A DNA stretch of 9,119 bases from Burkholderiaceae bacterium. Its GTDB lineage: Bacteria; Pseudomonadota; Gammaproteobacteria; Burkholderiales; Burkholderiaceae_D. The stretch is taken from the NCBI GenBank assembly GCA_019752915.1, contig JAIELO010000007.1:1-9119 (forward strand). Direction: 5' to 3'. This document shows, in pieces, positions 1 through 4,959 of this stretch. The first letter of the stretch is position 1. Each line of letters starts with the position of its first letter. Under the pieces are notes generated by a model. The model made no database searches. It was not told the DNA's origin and saw nothing but the letters and a program-made list of their open reading frames with translations. The translations under genes and the position numbers were made by a program.

Positions 1-316
1 CGACCACCACTTCGATCAGGGTGCACAGGCCGCCCGGGCCCTGCACGATCATATTGCTGCTACCCAGTTCCACGCCCACCACATACAGCGCATCGTTCGC
101 CACCAGCATGGCATGCAGCACCGCCGGATTGCCCACGCTACGGGCCTGTACAGGTTCCGGCATTTGCAGCAGTTTGGCTTTTCCCAGCGCCAGATTCAGG
201 CTGACGGGCGCTGTCACCTGACCGTTGCAACGTAGCCCGCCATCGCTGGCGGCACGTGCGCCGGACAGACTGGTGACAAGGAGCGCCAGTAGGGCGCAGC
301 AGGAAGCTATTTTCAT
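1..316 (-). CDS. cpaC: Tad pilus secretin CpaC/RcpA, N-terminal part (cut by window edge)
   Basis: Only the first 105 codons lie in the window; the gene continues past the left edge. The protein starts MKIASCCALLALLVTSLSG and has a signal peptide with a likely cleavage after ARA (about residue 22), so it is exported. The following segment (LNLALGKAKLLQMPEPV... VGNPAVLHAMLVANDALYVVGVELGSSNMIV, split here) fits the N-terminal domain of pilus-formation secretins (PF13629 type), which precedes the outer-membrane secretin ring of Flp pili. Two cysteines in the mature part (in LRCNGQ and GLCTLIE) could form a disulfide. It starts 7 bases after the cpaB stop codon with no strong Shine-Dalgarno, so coupled translation is likely. 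The gene name rests on this domain and on the cpaB neighbour; the secretin domain itself is not visible. Confidence 0.82.
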   Translation of the reverse strand, partial: MKIASCCALLALLVTSLSGARAASDGGLRCNGQVTAPVSLNLALGKAKLLQMPEPVQARSVGNPAVLHAMLVANDALYVVGVELGSSNMIVQGPGGLCTLIEVVV

Positions 317-323
317 GGCAGGC

Positions 324-1148
324 TCACAGACATTCCTGGCTACGCTGGGTGCCGGCAATCACCCCGATGCAATGGCGCGCGCGGGGCGGCGCCTGCACCA
401 CCCGCAAGGGCTTGACGCTAGCCGGTTCGCTTAGCTGTACTTGCGGCGCTTCGATCTGCAACAGGGTATTTTTAGTGGCGCCACTGGTTACCCCGGGCAG
501 CGGGTCGACCTGATTGCGCAGCACCAGCGACAGCGTGCCGACACTGCGCGCCAGATCGATGCTCTCGGCCTGCGCCGGCGTCACTTCCAGCGTTACCGCA
601 TTCACCACACGTGGTTTGGTTTCATCGCGCCCCACTTCCTGCGCCACCGCCAGTACCAGAATGCGCTCGAGCACAATGCGCGAAATCGCGTGTTCGCTGC
701 CGCTCGCGGCGGATTGGGTATTCACCAGAATATCGACGAAGTTGCCGGGCAGGGCAAAGCCGGCCACCCCCACCACGTCATTGACCCGCACCGTGATGGC
801 ACGCTTGCCTTCGGCGATCAGGGCCGACAGGCCACCCAGCGTGCCGACCGGCGCCAGCTTGGCCTCGCTCAGCGGCTCATCGCGCAGCACACTGGCTTTG
901 ACCACCCGCCCGACCAGTTTCGCGCTGTCGTGCAGCGCGCCGCGCGGCATATTATCGGCCGGCCAGTCCAGCGCTTTCAGCATCTCCGGCGTGAGCCGCT
1001 GCCCCAGACTGACGTCGCTGGCCGCCACGATGATACGGTTCGGTGCCGCCGGCGTGGCACGCAGCAGCCAGCGCGAGGCCAGTGCCACTGCCGCCAGACC
1101 TAACAGCAGCGCCAGCGCCAGCATCATCAGTGCGCGCCGGTTATTCAT
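324..1148 (-). CDS. cpaB: Tad pilus assembly protein CpaB/RcpC
   Basis: A 274-residue protein of usual CpaB length. Residues 7-27 form one hydrophobic segment (signal anchor) after MNNRR, placing the rest in the periplasm. Residues about 38-97 (RIIVAASDVSLGQRLT..., LVGRVVKASVLRDEPLSEAKL) match a SAF domain, and residues 115-215 match the RcpC/CpaB region, including the family-typical GVAGFALPGNFVDIL. In Tad systems this protein is needed for pilus assembly and is thought to act with the secretin CpaC at the outer membrane. The ATG overlaps the stop of the upstream ATPase gene (ATGA) and no Shine-Dalgarno is visible, so translation is probably coupled. The C-terminal tail (IGVIAGTQRS) resembles the family end but carries Cys260 and Cys273. 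Recognition is firm; symbols cpaB and rcpC are both in use. Confidence 0.92.
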   Translation of the reverse strand: MNNRRALMMLALALLLGLAAVALASRWLLRATPAAPNRIIVAASDVSLGQRLTPEMLKALDWPADNMPRGALHDSAKLVGRVVKASVLRDEPLSEAKLAPVGTLGGLSALIAEGKRAITVRVNDVVGVAGFALPGNFVDILVNTQSAASGSEHAISRIVLERILVLAVAQEVGRDETKPRVVNAVTLEVTPAQAESIDLARSVGTLSLVLRNQVDPLPGVTSGATKNTLLQIEAPQVQLSEPASVKPLRVVQAPPRARHCIGVIAGTQRSQECL

Positions 1149-2536
1149 ACGTTGCGGTACTGCGCTGCGCTGGCCGCCACTGGCGTCTCGACCGGGTGAG
1201 CCGAATGCGCCGGTAGATCAGTGGCAAACATACTGATCCAGGCCTGATCCAGCGTCGCCACCGTGACCCGCGCCGGTTCGCCGAGAAACGCGGCAAAGTC
1301 GCGGATGCGCCCGACAATTTCGTCCGGATAGCTGGCCAGCAGCGGCAGACCGCTACCGCCATGCAGCTCGTCGATCAGATAGCGCAGCGCCGCATCATCG
1401 AACACCACCCCGCTGCTGACGCAGCGATGGCGGAACAGGGTGCGGTAATTGAGCGCATCGAGCGCACCGATGCCCACCTTATAACTGACGCGGCGTAGCG
1501 CCGACGCATCGAGTAGCGCGCTGGGCGTCATGCTGGTGACAAACACCAGCTGCAAACGGCACACCACACTCACCGGGCTGGCATGCGCCGCCGTGACCGG
1601 GCAACGGCCCTGCTCCTGCGCCAGCGTCAGGCGATTCAGCAGATCGGCGGCGGGCATGCGCTGGCGTCCCAGATCATCAACGATCAGCAGACCATTGTTC
1701 GCCTGTAGCTGCGGCGGCGCGCGGTAATAGCCGCCCTGCGCATCCGGCTGCAGCTCCAGCAGCGCGGCATTACATTCGGCATCGAGCGTCAGCACGGGGC
1801 GCTGGCACAGCGTCCAGCGCGGATCTATCTGGCGCGGCTCACCGATCTGGCGCAACTGGTATGGCTGGGGCGCACGATGCAGCAGCGCGTCATACAACTG
1901 TACGATGTCGGCGCCGATCAGCAAGGCATGGGGTAGCGCCACCACACCTTGCAACAGACTGCCGAGACGCCGCGCCAGCGTCGATTTGCCACTGCCGGAC
2001 GGGCCGTGCAACAGCACCGTGCGCCCCGCATACAGCGCCGCGCCCAGCACCCGTTGCTGCGCCGGCGCGAGAAAAGCATCGCGCAGTTCACTGGCCAGAT
2101 CTTCCGCGCACAGCGACAGCATGTGCGCGGCCTGACGCTCCACCTGCGCCGCATACGCTGCCAGCGTCACCGGCGCCGGCCCCACGTAGGCGCAGCGCTC
2201 CAGCCACGCGCTGGCGCGCTGGCGCCCCGCTGCGGTCAGCTGGAACTGCACATCGAGCTCGGAGTCGCCGCGCCACGCAACTTCCAGCACATGCTCGGCC
2301 ACCAGCGAATCCAGCACTTCGCGCAGCACATTGATCGACAGGTGCAAACGGGTGCTCAGGGTAGCCAGCGGTGTTTTGCCGGACAGCAGAATCAGCTTGC
2401 CGATCAACTCGCCGATCAGACTGGCGGGCAGACCGGTTTCCCGCACCGAGCGCGGGATGCCCGGCCAGATGGCGGCAGGGCCGTTAGCAGCAGTCTGGAC
2501 ACTCTCGGCAACAACAGGCGTAGCCAGGTCGGACAT
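1145..2536 (-). CDS. AAA+ ATPase with N-terminal winged-helix-like region, inside tad operon
   Basis: A 463-residue soluble protein. Residues about 40-115 look like a winged-helix region (short helices, then ELDVQFQLTAAGRQRASAWL). The AAA+ core has Walker A GPSGSGKST at 178-186 with Lys184, Walker B LLIVDD at 283-288, a sensor-1-like strand LVFVTS at 330-335 (Ser where Asn or Thr is common), and an ALRRVSYK motif at 346-353 that may supply the arginine finger or sensor. The layout, including PHALLIGADIVQLYD and LIVDDLGRQRM, resembles a poorly characterised proteobacterial ATPase family, often labelled ATPase with chaperone activity, that I recall from memory. It is not the TadA/CpaF secretion ATPase or CpaE, and its role in Tad assembly is unknown to me. 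The start is supported by GGGGAG (2543-2548) 6 bases upstream. It overlaps cpaB by 4 bases. Confidence 0.85.
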   Translation of the reverse strand: MSDLATPVVAESVQTAANGPAAIWPGIPRSVRETGLPASLIGELIGKLILLSGKTPLATLSTRLHLSINVLREVLDSLVAEHVLEVAWRGDSELDVQFQLTAAGRQRASAWLERCAYVGPAPVTLAAYAAQVERQAAHMLSLCAEDLASELRDAFLAPAQQRVLGAALYAGRTVLLHGPSGSGKSTLARRLGSLLQGVVALPHALLIGADIVQLYDALLHRAPQPYQLRQIGEPRQIDPRWTLCQRPVLTLDAECNAALLELQPDAQGGYYRAPPQLQANNGLLIVDDLGRQRMPAADLLNRLTLAQEQGRCPVTAAHASPVSVVCRLQLVFVTSMTPSALLDASALRRVSYKVGIGALDALNYRTLFRHRCVSSGVVFDDAALRYLIDELHGGSGLPLLASYPDEIVGRIRDFAAFLGEPARVTVATLDQAWISMFATDLPAHSAHPVETPVAASAAQYRNV

Positions 2537-2647
2537 GGAGTACTCCCCGCAAGCGATGCATGTGATTAGGAAATTGAGTCTAGCGAGCCACGCACGCTAG
2601 ACCTTGACGCGGAGCAAACCCGAACCGGACGCGGCAGCTCCGCTAGG
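2537..2647. other. cpaA-ATPase intergenic segment with tandem inverted repeats
   Basis: This 111-base gap holds two perfect inverted repeats. One is GTCTAGCG (2578-2585) with CGCTAGAC (2595-2602) around a 9-base loop. The other is GCGGAGC (2609-2615) with GCTCCGC (2637-2643) around 21 bases. Neither is followed by a T-run on the minus strand, so they are not classical terminators. They may act as an attenuator, an RNA-processing or stability element, or a protein site. The ribosome binding site of the ATPase gene (GGGGAG) is at 2543-2548. Confidence 0.6.
2578..2602 (-). repeat. Perfect 8-bp inverted repeat (CTAGCG type)
   Basis: GTCTAGCG and its exact complement CGCTAGAC flank a 9-base loop, 42 bases upstream of the ATPase start codon. 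In the transcript this forms an 8-bp stem. The core CTAGCG recurs in a second palindrome at 2641-2653. Confidence 0.7.
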
Positions 2648-2653
2648 CTAGCG
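2641..2653. repeat. CGCTAG-G-CTAGCG palindrome over the cpaA stop codon
   Basis: A 13-base near-continuous palindrome, CGCTAG, one base, CTAGCG, spans the TAG stop codon of cpaA (2648-2650). A one-base centre cannot form an RNA hairpin well, so a DNA-binding site is at least as likely as a structure. Confidence 0.6.
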
Positions 2654-3178
2654 ATGCGCCAGCGCCACAGTGCTGGCGGCGGCCAGTGCAATCGCCACGC
2701 CATACGGAATGCCGCCGGCACTGGCGCCCGCTGCCAGCGCCACCGGCTGCAGCGGCAGCCCGAGGCACGACCACCACAGCGGTGCGCACAGGGTGCGCAG
2801 GTTCTGCCAGCTACGCCGCCACTGGCCATTGCGCAGCAAAATCAGCAGCGCCAGCACGCCCCCCAACAACGTAGCCAGCAGGGCCGTCTGCAGCGCTGCC
2901 AGCGGGCCAAGAAACGCCCCCACCATCGCCATCAGCTTCACGTCACCAGCGGCCATGCCGCGCAGCAGGTACAGTGGCAGGAATAAAAAAAAGCCGGTAG
3001 CAGTACCGGCTAACCATTGCTGGGTGATGGCACCATGCTGTCCGGACATGCCATGTAGAAGCAGTGCCAGCAGCAGACCACTCAGGATTAGCACATTCGG
3101 AATTTTGCGCAGTGTCAAATCTGTCAGTGCCGCTTGTGCCACCAGACAGAGCAGAATCATTTCAATTGCATTGAGCAT
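2648..3178 (-). CDS. cpaA: Prepilin peptidase CpaA/TadV (A24 family)
   Basis: A 176-residue, very hydrophobic protein with about five to six membrane segments. It has the two catalytic aspartates of the A24 aspartic prepilin peptidases: Asp20 in TDLTLRKIPN after the first membrane helix, and Asp79 in GMAAGDVKLM (the GxGD-type site, here AAGD). The size is typical of the short CpaA/TadV type, which lacks the N-terminal methylase domain of PilD. It would cleave the Flp prepilin, and perhaps pseudopilins, at the inner membrane. I chose ATG at 3178 because GGGAG (3187-3191) lies 8 bases upstream. An in-frame TTG at 3184 would have only 2 bases of spacing. It follows flp in the same direction, separated by a strong hairpin. 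Confidence 0.9.
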   Translation of the reverse strand: MLNAIEMILLCLVAQAALTDLTLRKIPNVLILSGLLLALLLHGMSGQHGAITQQWLAGTATGFFLFLPLYLLRGMAAGDVKLMAMVGAFLGPLAALQTALLATLLGGVLALLILLRNGQWRRSWQNLRTLCAPLWWSCLGLPLQPVALAAGASAGGIPYGVAIALAAASTVALAHR

Positions 3179-3209
3179 GATCAATTCTCCCGTTCATCGT
3201 CCCCTCACG

Positions 3210-3238
3210 GCCCCCCGGCGATGCACGCGCCGGGGGGC
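3210..3238 (-). promoter_or_regulatory. Strong GC hairpin between flp and cpaA (attenuator or mRNA-stability element)
   Basis: GCCCCCCGGCG (3210-3220) pairs perfectly with CGCCGGGGGGC (3228-3238) around a 7-base loop. It begins 8 bases after the flp stop codon. No T-run follows in the direction of transcription, so it is unlikely to be a full intrinsic terminator. It probably lowers read-through into cpaA or protects the 3' end of an abundant pilin mRNA, which would raise pilin over assembly proteins. Confidence 0.75.
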
Positions 3239-3245
3239 ACTCTCC

Positions 3246-3428
3246 TTACGGCGTCGGATTGATTTTGGCAGCGATGCCGGTAAATGCATCCCGCAGCGCC
3301 GGCCCCAGCAAACCGAAGGCGGTCGCCACGGCGGTCGCCATCACGGCGGCGATCAGGCCATATTCGATGGCGGTGATGCCGTCATCATCATGGGCGAAGG
3401 TTTTCACTGCAGTCATCAGTGCGTTCAT
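3246..3428 (-). CDS. flp: Flp/Fap pilin (major Tad pilin precursor)
   Basis: A 60-residue type IVb prepilin. A 17-residue leader (MNALMTAVKTFAHDDDG) ends in glycine and is followed by ITAIEYGLIAAVMATAV, the conserved Flp motif with Glu at mature position 5 and Tyr at 6. The hydrophobic helix then runs to about residue 45. CpaA encoded next door would cut after Gly17, and mature subunits would polymerise into the Flp pilus used for surface adhesion. The reading frame is open further upstream, but ATG at 3428 is the right start: GGGAG (3435-3439) lies 6 bases before it and the product then has the usual Flp length. It is the first gene of the operon, preceded by a likely promoter near 3513. Confidence 0.95.
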   Translation of the reverse strand: MNALMTAVKTFAHDDDGITAIEYGLIAAVMATAVATAFGLLGPALRDAFTGIAAKINPTP

Positions 3429-3497
3429 GCTGTACTCCCGGTAGAGGTCTCGAAGTGTCCCTGAGGCAGGCCGCCGACGTTGCGGTGAGCGGTTTGC

Positions 3498-3552
3498 TGC
3501 GTCATTGGATTCACTATACAAAAGCTGCCGCAGGGCAAGTTGACATGACGCA
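3498..3552. repeat. 8-bp inverted repeat flanking the flp promoter
   Basis: TGCGTCAT (3498-3505) and its exact complement ATGACGCA (3545-3552) are 47 bp apart centre to centre and bracket the candidate -10 box at 3513-3518. The spacing of about 4.5 helical turns suits two operator half-sites better than an RNA hairpin. Confidence 0.5.
3513..3518 (-). promoter_or_regulatory. Candidate -10 box for flp
   Basis: On the minus strand the sequence reads TATAGT, one base from the consensus TATAAT, about 85 bases upstream of the flp start codon. No good -35 box sits 16-18 bases upstream; TTGCCC is present but only 14 bases away. An activator may therefore be needed. Confidence 0.4.
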
Positions 3553-3686
3553 AGTTTTCCGTGTGGAATTATTTATCGCCGCTGGTGAAATTTATTCAGC
3601 ACCTCCCCACACAGTGCTGGCTTATGTCAAACTGCAGTGCGAACCGGCTAGGTAAGCTGCTTGGCACACTGGTTGTCGGAAAAAAG

Positions 3687-3743
3687 TTGCATTCGATTGC
3701 AAAGGATGTTTATTTTCACACACATGAATTGCCTAGATTGCAA
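3687..3743. promoter_or_regulatory. Tandem TTGC...GCAA palindromes (candidate operators)
   Basis: TTGCATTCGATTGCAA (3687-3702) is a 16-base palindrome with a single mismatched pair, and TTGC-N7-GCAA (3729-3743) is a second, looser copy. Both share GATTGCAAA as a direct repeat (3695-3703 and 3736-3744), 41 bp or about four helical turns apart. They lie 150-200 bases before the diguanylate cyclase start. The arrangement looks like paired binding sites for a dimeric regulator. No regulator can be named from sequence. Confidence 0.45.
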
Positions 3744-3889
3744 AAAGCCATTATCCTGCGTAGCTGTTCTTTGGAAAGGCTACCCGTTGCTGCTTCACAG
3801 TGCGCCTGGCTATCAAAGATATAGGCTTGATAGGCGCGAAGCTGGCCTGGCTCAACACAAAGTTGTGTGATTATTTTCCAAAGAAGACG

Positions 3890-4933
3890 ATGGATTCCCT
3901 ACTGAAACACATGGTGGACATGACCGGCCACCGCGATCACACCATGCTGGACATCTCGGTGATCTCGGCGGTGCAGGAACTGGCCAACGCCAGCCAGACC
4001 CGCGTGCTGTCGCTGGTGACCATCCGTGGCAAGATTTTTGTACGGCCGCGCGCCAGTATTCGCGCCGGTGAAGTAGCGCACATGATCGAAAGTCACGATC
4101 CGCGTCAGCCGGGCGAACCGCTGGTAAATATGCCGGCGCTGGCACACTGCATCAGCCACCACGAATCGAGTGCCGATGTGGCCAATGCCGAGGGCGAACA
4201 TACCCTGTGGCTGCCGATCTGGCTGGGTGACAAATGCGACACCTGCCTGGAAATCATTAATCCCACACCGTACACCAGCGACACCATCCACGTGATTGGC
4301 GGCATCGTCAGCGTGTACCGCAATTTCCAGAATCTGCTCGACTACAGCGAACGCGATTCGCTAACCGGCCTGCTCAACCGCAAGACCTTCGACGATCAGC
4401 TGGCCAAAATGCTGGCCGCCAGCAGCGACAGCCATTCCGTCAGCGTGGTCGGTGAACCGGAACGGCGTAGCCCGCGCGATCAGGAAAAACAGTGGCTGGC
4501 GGTAGTCGATGTCGACCATTTCAAGCTGGTCAACGACCGCTTCGGCCACCTGTACGGCGATGAAGTGCTGATTCTGATCGCCAACCTGCTGACCTCCTCG
4601 TTCCGCAGTCAGGACCGGGTGTTCCGCTTCGGCGGGGAAGAATTCGTCGTGCTACTGCGCTCGACCACGCTGGAAAACGCCAAGAAAATCATCGAACGCT
4701 TCCGCATGAGCGTGGCGGCGCATGACTTCCCGCAAGTGGGCAAGGTGACGGTCAGTGTGGGCTTTGTCAGCATCAGTGCGCTTGACGCACCGGTCGTGAT
4801 CCTCGGCCACGCGGATCAGGCGCTGTACTACGCCAAGAGCCATGGCCGCAATATGGCCTGCCATTACGACGAGCTGGTGCAGGGTGGCCAGTTGCAGGAA
4901 ATCGCTTCCAACGATACCGCGGAATTCTTCTAG
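3890..4933 (+). CDS. Diguanylate cyclase, soluble sensor domain plus GGEEF
   Basis: A 347-residue cytoplasmic protein without membrane segments that should make c-di-GMP from two GTP. Residues about 15-150 form a GAF-like sensor region (by pattern: TLWLPIWLGDKCDTCLEI). The GGDEF domain covers about 152-326: DSLTGLLNRKTF, the metal-binding DVDHFKLVNDRFGH (Asp207, Asn215), active-site GGEEF at 248-252, and DQALYYAKSHGRN. The product-inhibition I-site RxxD is intact as Arg239-Asp242 (RSQD), six residues before the active site. A charged stretch of about 20 residues (180-200) is inserted before the first core strand. ATG at 3890 is chosen because the family-like start MDSLLKHMVDMTGHRD follows it; its ribosome site is weak (AAGAAG, 3 bases). 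An in-frame GTG at 3800 is a possible alternative. It converges with the HD-GYP gene. Confidence 0.9.
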   Translation: MDSLLKHMVDMTGHRDHTMLDISVISAVQELANASQTRVLSLVTIRGKIFVRPRASIRAGEVAHMIESHDPRQPGEPLVNMPALAHCISHHESSADVANAEGEHTLWLPIWLGDKCDTCLEIINPTPYTSDTIHVIGGIVSVYRNFQNLLDYSERDSLTGLLNRKTFDDQLAKMLAASSDSHSVSVVGEPERRSPRDQEKQWLAVVDVDHFKLVNDRFGHLYGDEVLILIANLLTSSFRSQDRVFRFGGEEFVVLLRSTTLENAKKIIERFRMSVAAHDFPQVGKVTVSVGFVSISALDAPVVILGHADQALYYAKSHGRNMACHYDELVQGGQLQEIASNDTAEFF

Positions 4934-4934
4934 C

Positions 4935-4953
4935 AGCGGGCGCCGCTACCCGC
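4935..4953. terminator. Weak convergent hairpin between diguanylate cyclase and HD-GYP genes
   Basis: The 26-base gap between the two convergent stop codons contains alternative short stems: AGCGG (4935-4939) with CCGCT (4943-4947), or GCGGG (4936-4940) with CCCGC (4949-4953). Only a short TTT follows on the plus strand. It may terminate both transcripts inefficiently. Confidence 0.3.
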
Positions 4954-4959
4954 CCTGGT

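Larger units (their letters stand above)
3429..3889. other. Divergent intergenic region between flp and the diguanylate cyclase gene
   Basis: This stretch of 461 bases has no convincing gene; the short frames in it lack ribosome binding sites and family features. It is clearly more AT-rich than the flanking genes from about 3540 to 3880. It holds a candidate flp promoter, an 8-bp inverted repeat around that promoter, two TTGC...GCAA palindromes (3687-3702 and 3729-3743), and a stem formed by GTAGC (3760-3764) and GCTAC (3779-3783). It probably controls both divergent genes. Confidence 0.7.

Noticed and set aside
441..1236. Two long plus-strand open frames opposite cpaB
   Set aside because: Both are composition-driven shadows of the minus-strand cpaB gene, whose SAF and RcpC motifs are clear.
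3179..3184. TTG start for cpaA at 3184
   Set aside because: The Shine-Dalgarno GGGAG would be only 2 bases away, whereas ATG at 3178 has a proper 8-base spacing.
2670..3464. A 264-codon plus-strand open frame across cpaA and flp
   Set aside because: It spans two well-supported minus-strand genes and the hairpin between them, and its product is Arg/Ser/Ala-rich low complexity.
3690..3800. Possible c-di-GMP (GEMM) riboswitch before the cyclase gene
   Set aside because: The GATTGCAAAAAGCC stretch only faintly resembles the conserved core, and the required tetraloop and receptor elements are not visible.
3661..3870. A short plus-strand frame containing CLDCKKPLSC, considered as a small Cys-rich protein
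   Set aside because: It has no ATG at its start, no ribosome site before its internal ATG, and overlaps candidate regulatory palindromes.
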